A DNA stretch of 64,000 nucleotides. It comes from Hemicentrotus pulcherrimus (lineage: Eukaryota; Echinodermata; Echinoidea; Camarodonta; Strongylocentrotidae). The stretch covers positions 235,928 through 299,927 of the forward strand of contig BEXV01000084.1 of assembly GCA_003118195.1 (NCBI GenBank), written 5' to 3'. Position numbers and translations under genes: made by a program. Shown one piece after another: positions 27,701 through 42,700 of the stretch. The first letter of the stretch is position 1; each line of letters opens with the position of its first letter. The notes beneath the pieces were generated by a model. The model saw nothing but the letters and a program-made list of their open reading frames with translations, was not told the origin of the DNA and did no database searches.

Positions 27701-30700
27701 TTGATAGTAATCCATCCATCAGTTCTAATGAGAATGTGTCCACAAGCTATTTCTTAATACATAATGAGCCCTGTGACATTTGACCTTGTGACCTAAAAAT
27801 CTAATCAGTTCATTGGCTCTGCAAGATACATACATGACCCAAGTTTGGCAATAATCCATCAATCGGTTCTTGAGATAATGCTATTATGAGATCGGGACGT
27901 ACGGACGGACAACCCGAAAATATAATGTCGCCGGTACTTCATAACAGAGGCATAAAAAGATTAAATATCCCCAAAAACCCATTATCCATGAAAAAATTAA
28001 TAAAATGTGTGTCAGTACCTGCCAAGTACTTTATATTGGATGTCTTCAAACTGGATGAAGAACTGTACATATGTGATTCTCTTTGTGATAATCTCTTGCA
28101 CCTTCTCCAGTTTCTTGTTGAGACCTGTTACTTGATGGGAGAAGGTGAGGGTTTCCCCAGAGTCACAGTGCCTACAGATGGGTTCCAGCTCAGATTCCAA
28201 GGACTTCAAATCTTGAGATGCTTCCGCAAGGACAGAGTCTTGTTTCTGGACAAAACATAACAATTCTCAGCAACTTAGAGACTTATTCAGGATAAAAAAT
28301 TAAATATTTATAAGCACCTTAAAGTCTTATTTAAAAACAAATAAAACAGTACAATAACAAGCATCCTACAGTCTTGATTCTGGTCTCATCTTTGCTTCAG
28401 GACATATCGAGCATTAGTCTTACTTGTGGTTTTATATCACAATTATGACAATTATCAGACATCGACATTGTCACAGGGTGACAAAGAACTAATTCTTTAA
28501 GTTGTACATCTTTACCATCCTGAGTAACTTATTATAATAATTTTTCAAATGTGACATCAAAACATTTCAATTCAAACCTTGATTGCAACAAGGCGGTCTT
28601 TCAATTCATCTCTTCCTAGTTCTTTCTGATTCTCTATCGCTACTTCCTGCTGATGAAGCACATCTAACAGTGTTCCCACGTCGTCTCTAAACCTCTGCCT
28701 CTGAGCCAGCACTTCATCTAGACGTGATATGACAGTGTTTTGTAATGCCTGTAGTCTACTGTACTCTGAAGACACATGGTTTGCTTCTGTTCCTAGTCTC
28801 TCCTTGCCCACTGTGGAACAGTGCTGATGTAGAGTTTGATTCAAGGACAAGACCTCATTTATCTTGGCACGCTGACTTTGGCAATCATCTTTCATATTCT
28901 TTAAGATACAAAAAGAGAAGATATTGTGTATGTACATATCAATGTTAATGGAGCTGGACTTACAAAATAATATTCCTATTGGCTGGAGGGCTATCATGTA
29001 ACTTGTTATTCACCTCCTAATCATATGACTTTCCCTTCTGCGATTGGATTTCAACTTTGGCCTACAGCCTTGGCGACATGCAACATCACTTAGGAAATAC
29101 TGAAGTGGTCTATGCATATTTCAATATATTGAACTCTGAAGCATGTAATGCTATATAATAATCATGAGAGTTACAAATATGCTCCATCTACACTAACTTG
29201 ACAATTGAATTCATACATTTTCAAGCATGCAAGCATTCTATTGATTCTATTTATACTGCTGACAGAGAAGTGTAAAAATAATATCCGTATGTTGTTTTAG
29301 GTGAATAAAGTCTACCTTTAAAAGCCAATGTCTCCTGTTGAGTTGCTCTGTGTTTCCAACAACTTCACCACTCTCTTTTTCCAACCTCCTGCTCATATCC
29401 TCCATCCATGTCTCTGTCTTCTTAGATAAACGATGGAACTCCTCCCAGGAGGACACCAACTTCTCAATTTCAGCATGGATCTTAAGGATCGTATCATCCA
29501 GGGTGTTCCAACGGTGCTCCAACTCTTTATCTTCACTGGATTCAGGCCAGCACTCTCGGATTGTTAGCATTATTGCTCGTTTCTCTTCAAACTGTTCCCT
29601 TATAATCTATCAAATAATGCAGGAGAGGAAGTAATTATCAACATTATATTCATCTTTCATAAATACCAGGGGTGATAGTGAGCACTAAAAAAAAATATTA
29701 AAACAATCCCTTGAGTAAAAAAAAAAGAAAAGAGGATTCGGGGGGAATCTAACAACATTCCCCTTTTTTGAGTAAGAAAATTGGGAAATATAGGGGAAGA
29801 TTAGCGAAAATAAGGGGAAATCAGAAGAAAATCAGGAGAAAAAAAATCTGGAAAAAATAAAAAATTGAGAAACTTATATAAATCACGTGTTTATCAGGCC
29901 TGAAATACTCAACAACTGAAATGCTAAAACCATCTCTAATTTAGCTATTCATTTCAATGGATTGATAAATTCTGCAAATTATGTAGCATTATGAACTATG
30001 AATTAATAACATAATGCAGTGGACCAGATGTCTTTGAGCAGCTAAGGTAGCTAAGTGAAATGTGGTTGCACAAAAAACACTTTTGGGACACAAAATGCGT
30101 AATAGGTAGTAATGTCTGTTACCGGTAATCAAAATGGAATGAAAGGTTAACTAACATTAAGCCTTATCAAGGATGATATTTGAATTTATATCTCCATATC
30201 CTAATGATTTGGTTATACCTCTGTGTGATAACATTTTGATTTTCAACAATTATACAGTTGAATTAAGGATGTGTCTTTTCCTGCCACTGCATTTTGCTAA
30301 GCTACCTACATGTATCTAGAACAGAATAAGATAAAAATTTGTGGTCTCACTGTGACCCAAGATCAAACAGACTGTCATCCCAGCAGCCCCCAGCTATATG
30401 ACACAAATAGACAGATATTATATCTCACCTGAACCTGTGCATTGCACTGCTGAACATCTTGGAGTGTATCACAGGCCTGATCAGAGATATTCTTCAGTTT
30501 CTTTTCTGCTTCATTCAGCCAGGTTGAGATCTCCTTCACAGATTTCTGGTACAGATTCCACTGGGACACCTGCTCCGACAATGTAAGATCAAGAGCCTTG
30601 GCCCTATCAGAGAGCTCCTCCCATTGGCTACGGAGACTGGCTACTTCTGATTCCAGAACAAGGATAGCAACAGAGCGAGGGTATGGGGAGGTCAATTCAC

Positions 30701-33700
30701 ACAGGCACTTTTCAAGGTCTTCAAGGCATAGGTACTTGGCATCTATTTCAGAAAATAGGTCCTGTTTCATACAAAGTGGTAAAGGAAAACAATCAAGGAA
30801 AATTAAATGGAAATTTAACAAATGAGCAGTAGACTACCAGTACATTTTCTGTGAATATACATGTTCAATTTATTTATCTAAATACTACTATGAGGACATT
30901 GAATCTTAATATAAGAAGACAAATGCAACTGTGTCTTTTTTGGATGGTGACGTTAAAGGTTGGTCCCCAGACGTAAATAATCATATCTGATTGATAAACA
31001 TCTGTAAAAACCAAATTACACACACACAAATTGTATCTCTTATAAGCCTATAAGGAAATGGATGGAATTATTTGTGACATATCATGATGAAAACATAAAA
31101 GCCTATAATTAAATGTCAACTGGCGACTGGATCTTGACCTACTAGCCCTAAAATGTAATTGGATCATCTTCCTATAGTAAAACTATCACCATGTTTAAAG
31201 CTCATGCATACCTCAAGAAGTTCTTCACATATTGTGATAACAAGGGTAATTTTTTCAAATTACCTCTTATTTAAAAAATTGGCCTCTTTGACTTTTGACC
31301 TTTGTTCTACTTGCCCTAAAGTCTTTTTAGGTCGTCTTCCTATGGTAATAGAATATATCTTAAATTCCAAAGCTCATACCTCTAGTTGTTCTTGAGATAT
31401 TGCAATATCAAAGCTGATACCTGTAATTTCAGCCATTGACATCTATAACCTTTGATCCACTTACACCAAAATCTAATCAGATGGTCTTCCTATGGTGACA
31501 CACACTGTCACCAAGTTTGAAGTTAAAATCATGATAACGAGGATAAAACCTGTTATTTAAGAAATTGACCTCTCATGACATTTGAACATTGACCTACTTT
31601 CCCAAAACCTTATCCTATAAAAATAATATCTCATTATTTACAAATATCATAGATGCATGAATAAAGCAACCATAAAATCTCTGAAAAGTACTTACATACA
31701 TGTATCTCATTGCTTTTTATTAACGTTGTGATCCATGAAGTGATATTGCACAGAAATAGAAATAACACTCTTTTGAAGAATTAATTCATTAACTTTAAGT
31801 TATCATTTTTAACTTCAGCATGAATATGTATGCGTACGTAGTGTATGTAATTCAATCATTTAATTTTAACGTACCATATAGCAAGTACAGTGAAAATAAA
31901 ATGCAAAAAACATGTATGCTCAAACATCTATTACTTTATAGAGAAAAAACATTTTAAAAATGCGAAAATTTGTAAAATCAAGTACAAATTTACCTTTGCT
32001 GAAGAGTATATCTCATCAGGGTGTTCATGGGATGTTTCTGCTTCATTGAGTCTGTTTCTATACATCTCCAACCATTCTACAAACTCTGCTTTCCTTGAGT
32101 CCAGACTATCCCAGTCACCTGACAACTGCTTTAGGCTGCATACATGTAATGATGAAAGGTTAAAAAATTTAAAAGTATCCATGGTGAAGAAAGATAAATT
32201 GATAAAGGGTGACAAATGTAATAATAATTATTATCTTGCTTTCCTAATGCTGTCTTCCTTCGTGTTCCAATATACATATGCAACGTGTAATGTTATATGT
32301 CTACAGCTTGTACTTTCAAGAATTGAATAACATTCACTTCCATTGTACTTTATTAGTAATGCTTTATGTATAGATATAAATGTTACTATAACACGTCCCA
32401 GTCTGCTATCTCCTCTTTTTCACTCTCAGCTCTCTTTCTCCTCACCTTTAATTTTTGTCTCTTCATAAGTATTTCATCCCCCTCTTTCCTTTCCATTATT
32501 TCTCACACAGGTTAGTTTTTTACCATTGCATTCACTGTTTAAGGGGCTTTCAAATATACACTACGGGGCATGTACAGCAAGTAAAAACAGATATTTTTTA
32601 AATTTGGGGGCTTTTAAAGAGAAGGTTGAGTTCTGGGAAGAGGTGAAAAATAATTTGTGAACTTTATCATTCTTATTATGCAAGTGTAGAGGAACATCAG
32701 ATAAGACATGTTCTGTGAAAAGCATGGCTCCTCAAATGCCTTCATTTTCTAAATATGTCATGTTTATCGTAAAACTCGGGGGGGATGTTTTTTTTCGCCA
32801 CATGTTCGTGTAGTCCCATATACATCTTTCTGTGTAGGGTGTTGGTAACTTTACAAAATTTCTCATCATTTTGATAATTCCAGAACATTGCAATACACAC
32901 AAATTCTTATATGCTAGATGATCAACCTTTTCTGGTTGATTCCATACCGTTTCTTTCACAATGCAATCGCATGACCAGAACTCAACTTCATCTTTAAGTC
33001 ATTTTGAACTTTTAGCTGTCTCTATGCTGTGATTCGGCCAGCTCACGTACAGTTACTACGGGTGCCGGGACATTTCTCCAAAAATCTGCAGACTTTGCCT
33101 ATTTTTCTATTAAAGAACAAATGATGCTTTGCAGCATACGGTATTAATGTGGCTGCGCAGAGACAGATGGTTGTCCAGAATAACACCAAACTGTATTGGA
33201 ACAATGAACCTGAGTGTATTTCATTTGCTTGTCTAAATTTAGAAGACAGATATAGAATTTCTATTTTATTATCGTTTAAAGGGATTCAGTAACTTTGTCT
33301 CAGATTCTGAAACAAAATTCTGGATTTAGCTCATGATGTAATGATAATTATAAACCTTTGGGTCAGTCAGGAACCCCATGACTTTTACAAGCCGATCGCC
33401 TGCCTGATTATCAAGATATTTATGATTGGAATTACAAATTTTGAAAACCGTTCGCCTGATGGTTTTCATAACACTACAGTCTATTGGGGAAAATGAGTAT
33501 GTTAAAACTGGTCACTCAAAGATTTTTACTTTTTTGAGGCACTTCTTGATCATTTTGAAGCGCGATTTTTTTTTTGGCTTAAATATTACACCATATCACA
33601 AACATTGATGACACGTGGGGTCGTGTATCTCAGATTTAACATTGTTACACGATCCCTTTAAGGAGAGATAATTATGTTGTATCCAAGAACAGATTTCTGG

Positions 33701-36700
33701 AAGACATAAATCCAGTTCATGTGGGATGTGGTTAATTTCACTAGGCTAAACAGTGATGTATAGTTGGGAGTTATCTGCATAAATCATTGAAGAGAAGCCG
33801 TGGGAGTGGATAGTGTCCTGAATGGGAGTTGTGTAACAGATGAAAAGCAGAGGGCCAGTAACACAGACCCTTGAGGTACACTCCATTCAAGCAAGGTGGG
33901 ATCAGAAGTAATGCCGTCAAGGATAGCTTGCTGCTTCCTTCCATTGGGGTACGACTCAAACCATTTGGCTGTAATTCCCGAGATAACAAAGTGTTTTTTC
34001 TAACATTGACAAGAGAAGTTGGTGATCTACCATGTCAAAAGCACAGGTTAGGTTGAGAAGGAAAAGAAGCGCTTCATTTCCAGAGTCAAGGGATAGCAAT
34101 AAGTCATTTTGAACTTTTAGCTGTCTCTATGCTGTGATTCTCTCTATATGCAGACTGTCTTGTAGCAAGAAGAGAGTTATTGGCAATATAGGTCATGAGT
34201 TAAGTGCAGACTACCCGCTCTATCACCTTGCCAATGAAGAACAAGTTAGAAATTGGCCGGTAGTTCTTAAAGTTCACCAGTTCCAGGGATGATTTCTTTA
34301 ACGTCGGGATGATGAGAGTAGTTTTTAGAGGTTCAGGAAAGACAAAAAGTCATTTGTAATATCAGGAGACAGTTAATACATAGAGTGAAGACAGATGCTG
34401 GGAGAGGTTCAGGAGAACTAGATTTAATCTTGTGAGATCTGATGGCTTTCAATACAATTGTTTTGGAAATGGTTGGAAACTTCTCAAGATGACAGTTTGT
34501 TGTCTACTCAGAAGCAAGCCAGAATGATGTGAAAAAACTTCTTAGTCGGCACATTTTGTCTTCGAAGAATGAAGAAAACCTAAGAACCATATCTGACTTT
34601 GACTTGTGTGTTGGTAATAATTCTTTGGCTTTCTCTATGGTCATTTTGTCATTCTCTTTGTACAGTTCTTGTGTGATAGCGCTGGAAATAGTTTGATGAT
34701 AGTGTCTCTTCTGAATCATTTCAACATGCTGAAGTACTCTTTTGTAGAATTCAGAAGTTTTCCTTTATAAAAAGCAGAGCGATGCTTGGATTTTCTCCAG
34801 ATTTTGTCCTTGGCACAAAGATTTTGTTTTTGAGTGTATTATTATACCACGGGGAATGAGGACGCATTTGTACATCCCACCTCATGGCGATCAAGAATGG
34901 AGGACAGAGTTTTGTTATCAAGTCTACCTTCTGATTAACATCCATCTCATCTGAGTTTGTTTGACTTGCAAATGACTGCACAATATCTGACTCAAAGTTG
35001 TCAACATTAATGTGTCTGAGCTTTCCCAGTTGAAAAAGTTTGACAGTAGATGGAGGTTGTGAAATACAAAGTGTGAATGTTATAAAGGGCATGGTCTGAC
35101 GGCGTAGAATGAATAACTTTCACTTCTTTGACATTTATTTTCTTCTTCTTTTTTTTTTCATTTTCTTTTAAAAATTCAGTTATGAGTTTTTGATCGATCG
35201 GGTGGGTGGTAGATGCACAACATTACTCATTATAGGCTTTGTATAAGCTTGGCTTGTTAGAACTCTTGTGAGTAATGTGCCGCGGGATTCCATATCCTTA
35301 AACTGCTGGCGAACAGAGCAACAAGACCAAGCTCTGTAATTATTAGGATCTCTGTCCAGTAGTGCCGTGTTTGTGCCATCGAACTGAATCGAGCAAATCA
35401 ATTGATTATATGCAATATTTTTCCCGTAACATGAGAGTGATTTTAATAGTTTTATACTATTAATTAAATGTAATGTTAACTGTTATTGTATGATTGTTTT
35501 AAATGGGGGCATGCTACAAGAGTCCTATCTTGCACCCCGGGGCAACGTGTCTGACACGGCCGGTTGTAGCAACTACTCCAAAGATCAAGATTACATTAAT
35601 CTTGATCTAAGGAGATACGAACGAACGAACCTCTTTGACAGACTCATCATCTTCTCGTACGATTACAAGATCTAAAGTATGTCATTTGGAATGTGTAGAC
35701 TGAAGTCCACTTGAATCCAGTAGATCTATGGAGGTCTTGGCATCAGTGTTTGTAGAGTTATTTACATGTACGTTGAAATCGCCACACAATACTACGTGGG
35801 TCATGAGTAAGTTTGCAGATTCGAGGAGTTTGGAAAACTCTGTGAAGAAATGGCTAGCCGGAACACCATGAATGGGAAGTCGATAGATGGCAAAGAGAGA
35901 TACAGTAGAGGTTGCAAAGAATCACACAAATTCCACCTCCTCCTTTCCCTTTACGGGGCGGATTAAGAAACTTAAAGTCCTGTACAGTATTTTTTATATC
36001 AGTAATGGTTGTACCATCTCGGCTGTCACGGATAAACCACGCCTCCGTGATGGGGAACACATCAAGATTTTCAGTTAGGATGAAGTCTAAGATCTCTTTC
36101 ATCATGGAGCGTGCATTCCATACTCCCACTCTACACTTCTTGTAGCTACGAACTCATTTAGCATAAATCATAATAACAAACATAATGTACACAAGGTGAT
36201 TAATGCAGTTTACCTAGTTAGTCTCTTATCAAGCCCCTGTTTGACATTTGAACACTTGGTCTGTTTGTCAATGATGTCCTGTTGAATAGTCTCACAAACA
36301 GGTGTAGGCGCTACAGGAGAAAGCTGCTGTGAAAGTTGGTTCAGCATGACAAGAATTGGCTTACAAGTGTCATGAGATGTGGAGATTTCCTAGGGGAAAA
36401 CAAATTAAAGTTATTAACTCAACATATTTACGGGCATTCACATTTTGAGTATCACTTGTATTGTTGTTCTTCATATCTGGGAAGCAGACTTGTATAGGCT
36501 AGCTCAAATCCTTTTTGGCTTTCCTGGGTATGTTTTATATTGTCTATATAAATCCAATCCAATCCAATCCAATCCAACTTACCTGACATTTGGAGACCTC
36601 TTCTTGTACAGCTTGTTTGCCAGGTGTAGGGGGAGGGATTGATTTACTGATCTCAGCTTCAAAGTCACACATCATTTCATCAAAATGTTTCCTCTCTTCC

Positions 36701-39700
36701 TCATACTTAGGAAACACTGTAGAACATACCTATTGAATGAAGATGAATATGACATTTAGTTTATCAGATTTTTTAATAGTATAAATATATTGACCACTAT
36801 GAGAGACATAGCTGTTTCTAACCTCCCTGAGAACCAGTATAGAAACATATATGCCTCAAATATTAAAGCAGTCCATACACCTCTTACATACAGAATTCAA
36901 AAAATAGTCTACACAGAATTCTTGCCTTATTATCCTTTTCTTGAGTAAAGATTGGTTAAAACATCACAGATAATCTGAGACACTGTCTTTGCTAGAAATT
37001 TGCCTGAATTTTAGGATCATTAAGGAATTGAAGACACACTGTATGGTATCCGCACTCGCACAAAGAAACCTTTTACTTGTAAACCAATGAGCATCTTTGT
37101 CATTAACTATTGCTTGTTACCCGGGCCAACGGGCATAGTTTGTTTCTTTACGGGTATGGCTAAAATCACGACTCCAATTTCAACAAATCGGTTGACTAGA
37201 TTAATTCAACATACTAAAGATAGGTATGTTATTTAATTTATTACAAGATAAGATGAGTTATCAAGCTCTAAATAGTAGCAGAATTTAATTCCTTATTACA
37301 AATTTTCATAATAGCATTTTACTTCCAATGGGTTTAGTACCAAGTAGTGCAAAGCTTGGTATTTGATTGATCACATGTACTAAAGCATAAGCATGGCTCA
37401 AAACAAGGAGTTTCCCCACTTGCCACTGACTACCTAAGATCTTACCAGGAAATCTACAAGCTCTACCTTTGTTGCCCGGGTTACAACTACAAAATGCCAC
37501 CTTTCTTATTTGTTTCATGTGATTTGGCAAGCCAAATACAAATTTAAGCAGCCCTGATGTTGAACACATATTTCATGATATTTTTTCAACATAATATAAC
37601 CAAAAAATAAGTGATGTGAATACCTTGAGTTTGTGTGACTGCTGCTTAGTTTCCTCAACGGTTTGTGTCCACTCTCTGTCCAGTGTGATGGTCAGCTCAG
37701 TAATATACTTTGGACACTCTGGCTCTCTCTGGAATGATCGACCATTCTGAAGTTGTCTTTCCACTTCTGGTTTTAAACCTTTCATTTTGTCTTCTAAAGC
37801 CTGCAATCAATCATAGATTCCAACTCTTTACATTTTTTCAGAAGTTTGCAATCAAACATAGTAATCTTCACAATCATGAAATAAGTCATTCAAACTGTCT
37901 AATGAAGCAGATATTATTAGTACGGTACTTACAATTATTCATTCCGAACTTTTTGGTGTATTAAAGCCTGGAATAAATCGAGCAATTCATTTTTTGCGAT
38001 GGTACCGTGGTTTGTTCATTTGATTTTCAGTCAACCGGTTGAGGCTCTGAATCCAAACCCAGCACAAAATGTCATTTGGCAAGTCTTTCTCCATTTGCCA
38101 CTCACCACCCCAGTGTAAATGGGTACTCGATATGCTGGAGTCCTACCTATTTGGCTGCTTAGCAATCATCAGACTTATAATATTGGACAGCATTAAACAT
38201 TAATGAACATTATATTTACTTACTTTTTTAGTAGGGACCAACAAATTAAATAGGAAAACCAGTATAGTGTTACACATACCTCCTGCCTCTTACAGCAATC
38301 GTTTAATGTGAGGACATCATGCCAAGTGTTAGTTTCTCTCACTTGCTTGCTAACATCCTCCACTTCTCTCCTCAATACCTGACCACTATCCCTGTACTCA
38401 AGCCAAATCTTCTTTGAAGACACCCTACACGAAGCATTCTCTAGCGATGTCTGCTGGGTGACAAGCTCAGATGACAAACAATCCAACCTTCCTTGGTGCT
38501 CCTGGGCTTTCTCTCTTGGTATGTCTTCACTCAACTCTGCTAGATCTCCTTGGAGTTGAGCAAGAATGTCTTGGGATATGAGACTGGCAGCAAGAAGGTC
38601 CTAATATTAAAAGAGGATCAAGTTGATAATATTTGTACAAATAACTAAAATGATGGTAAAATCATATTTTTAAAACTTCCCAATGGACTAGAGTAATACC
38701 TGGGATTTTTTGCAACATAAATCCTTCACAAAGTGTACACAGCAGTGATCTACATTGCAATAAACTTCAGCAAATCACAACATTCGATGTTGTGCCAGTT
38801 GTGTTTCAAGTACTTTGCAGCAATAAATGTTCATGAATATAGTAGTCACTCATGCTTTTTGCATGTATTTCATGCATGCATAAGTTTCTGATTTTACAGT
38901 GTTACCGGTACTTCAAATTCAAACCTAGTAATTCTCATTTCTAAAAATTGAACATTAGCCCTCATAACAAAATGATATATTTTGATAATTTCAACAAGGG
39001 ATACAAGGTAGATAGATTTTCAAAAATGTCTCTGAATGCTTTGACTCATTGAGAATGAACTTTACCTGAATGTTAGTTGCTGCTTGTTCTATGTCATCTA
39101 CAGTGTCTGCCTCTTCCAAAGCCTGTAAGGTGAGTCTCATTTCATCAGTACAGCTTGTTACTCTCCCAATGCTGGAACAAGGAAAGAAATCAGGATTAAA
39201 TAATACGTTCAGTACTATATGTAACACATTTGAAGACATGTACTGTACAACCACAAATGATGGACATGAAATGTTCACATGTTTCTTGAATGGTTAGGTT
39301 CTGCAAAAGCTACATACTGGGAAGTAATTGAATATTTCAAAAAAGCATCTTGCCATGAAAATAACTGTAGTTCAAAGTTTGTGAAATTTTCATTTTTTGG
39401 AAGTCTCCATTATAATAGTAAAGAATTATCCAAATATAACATTGGTTACTACGCTTTCATTTGAGAACAAATATTCAACCATTACTCATTCCTTAATGGT
39501 CATATCAACAACAAGAGACAAATTAATATCTTACTCTTCTTCATACTGACACCATCTCTTGGGTGCCTGCATAAGTCTCTTATCCAGACCTTCAGCTTTA
39601 TCAAGCACTTGTTCGTATCTCTGTTTATTGTGAGTGAAGACCTGAACCATCTGTACAGCCTGTTGAGGGTCTGACTTTGCCATCTGAATCTGCAGAGTAT

Positions 39701-42700
39701 CCAAGACATGCACCCTCCCAGCTATGGCTGTCAACAAGTGGGATTCTTGGAAGAACTCCTACATGCCAAAGAAATAATAATATTGATAATGATAAAACTA
39801 ACAACAACGGTATTAAAATGGAAATTAATGTCTTTTCAAAGGATATGAGGGCCTTACAAGGTCTTGAAACCCATGAGCTTTGCATCTCAAGGAGAGTGTT
39901 TAAACTACTCCATGAGAACATCAATTCATTTCAGAGAAAATTTGTCATCAAACAACATGTTTTTATGATTTGTCAAACAACTACACAAAAAATAAAATTG
40001 TATTACTCTTGTAAGGTTTGTTCAAGCTTAAAGGGATCTGGTAACTTCGTCTCAGATTCTGAAACAAAATTCTGGATTTAGCTCGCGATGCAATGATAAT
40101 TTTAAACCTTTAGGTCAGTCAGGAACCCCGTGACTTTTACAAGCCGATCGCCTGTCTGATTATCAGGATATTTATGATTGGAATTACAAATTTTGAAAAC
40201 CGTTCGCCTGACGGTTTTCATAACACTACAGTCTATTGGGGAAAACGAGTATTGTAAAACCGTTCACTCAAAGATTTTTACTTTTTTGAGGCACTTCTTG
40301 ATCATTTTGAAGCGCGATTTTTGTAGGGCTTCAATATTTACATATCACAGACACTGATAACACGCAGGGCCGTGTATCTCAGATTTAACATTGTTAAACG
40401 ATCCCTTTAAAAACCAATCATCCTGTTTGCTTGTAAAGGTAATACAACATCATCTGGACAATAAAATATATCTTACTACGTGTCCAAAACGCAGAAGCAA
40501 AATAACAAACTAAGTATTCAGACCAAGAGGTTACCTGATGTTGCTGAAGAACTTTCTGAAGAGGCTGATCCGCTTTCAGAGCTTGTCTCTCAAGATGAAG
40601 CTGTTTCTCAGCAGCATCAAACTGGTCTTTAAGCTCACTACAAACATCTTCAAATTGCAGCTCATTCATTCTCCTTTGGGCTTCCTTGTGCACAGACTGT
40701 GTGAAGTAAAGGAGCCAAATAAATACATTTTCATGAATTTTCAGAAAATAACTTTTGCTTAAAAGTGACATGGTGATAATAACTGCTAGTATGTAACTAT
40801 TTTTTCTAAATTATTATTGAAAATTTGTGTACTACTTTGTGTCGAGGATACAAATTATGACAAAAATCATGATTGTACCACTAAATCAGTACAGTCAAAC
40901 CTGTCTACAGCGACCGCCCAAGGGAAACACAAAAAGTGGTCTTTGTAGACAGGTTTCAATGAGACACCATTTTTAAGGGAAACAATAAATGTGCTTGTTG
41001 TAGACAGGTGGTCCTTGTGGACAGGTGGTCACCAAAGCAGGTTTGACTGTATCATCCCATTTTTTCAGCAACTAAATAGCAAAAAAATGACAACTGGCAA
41101 CATGTAGACAATTGTAAACCATGGTATTTCACAAATTTATCTTCTCTGTCTGTGTACATTTTTTAGTAATACATTTTTTATTTAAAAAATGAAGCAAAGA
41201 GGAGAAAAACACCAAGGTAACCAATGCAGACTTCCCTAAATTTGAAAGCAGAAAGCATTTACAGACAAAGGGAGCAAAAAAGTAAAATACCTGTTTTGCT
41301 TATTTGAAATTGCCCAAATGTACAGTTTCTAGGAAGATTTGAAAGCAGACAAACCTGATATCTCTCTTGAAGTAAATTCATCCTTACCTCCACCTCCTTC
41401 CTGTTCTCAGCAGGTAAATCATGAAATAGATTCTGACAGACCTCTAGGAACTTGGTCATCACTTGGGGTTCAGCATCCACAAACATAGCCTGCAAACAAC
41501 AATCACAAACACTATCAGTGAACCGTCAAATCAAAATAAGACAAGTCACATTTTTTCAAATTCTATTTCACGAATGATTTTGATTATCCATTTCATAAGC
41601 TTTGATTTGATATAGCTCATCTGTGAAAAGGGAGTTAGTAGAGATAATAGCTTGAAAAAATAGTGTTTTTAAAAGTATTTTTTACAAAAAAAGACTTCAA
41701 AGTTTGACTTCGAGCATGAGTATTTCTTATTTTGGAAAAGGCCCTAGAAAACACATATAAATTTCAATAACACCTAGTTTATCTGTTTCTTTAGGATCTC
41801 TTGTCATTAAAAACCTAAAATCTAACTTTTTTTAGTCATGAATTCAAATACTTTCTGGGGTATCAAAGCAAGTTGTTTTACAGCACTAAAAAAGCTTTCC
41901 ATAACGTGTAAGATAAACATGCCCCTGATATTATTCTCTCAAGGCCTTTTGAAAGTAAGGAAAGTAAGGAAAATAAGCAATGTAAATTTTTGTTAAAGAC
42001 TTCCTTATGGATCCAAGGATGAAACACAAAGACTGCGCCTAGATCTCCCCCTCCTCTGCAGCTGACCAGACTACCTAAAGGTAGCATGCTTACCTTATGT
42101 TGTTCCATTTGTTGACTTGGTGTACCCTGTCTAATCTATAGCTGTTTCTCAGCTGAAAGCAGCCAGTTCTTTAACTCGGTCTCATTAGCTTCAAATCTAC
42201 ACCAGCTCTCCATATCCCTTGCAAGCTGACTCTCAAAATCTTCTTCTTTCCTTAGACAGTCCTATAAAGCACCATTCAGTATTAACAATATATTTTACAA
42301 TCAAATATTTTAATCCTGAAATTAACCTAAACCCCTCAAAAAAAGTTTGGAAACTATCATGTCATCGCATAATTGCTATGTTTAATTATCAGAAAGTATG
42401 TTTATTCCTCTTTAAAATGATACCATATTTGGTATGATTTTGAAGCTATTGAATGAGCAATACATCAGAAGGGCAGGGTCTGTGGGGCTATCGTTCCCAA
42501 CTGGTAATCCTTGAATGCCAAAATCATAAAGAATCTGAAAATGAAACCCATACACTATGGTGACATATAAGGCAAGATTTGCTAGAGTTTGGTCAATAAC
42601 TTTTTGAAGCATTATGCCCGGACAATAGAGCAACTCGAAGCTGGAGTTCTCCAAATATATGTAGATGTATACCGGTAGATGAATTCATGTGAAATGAAAT

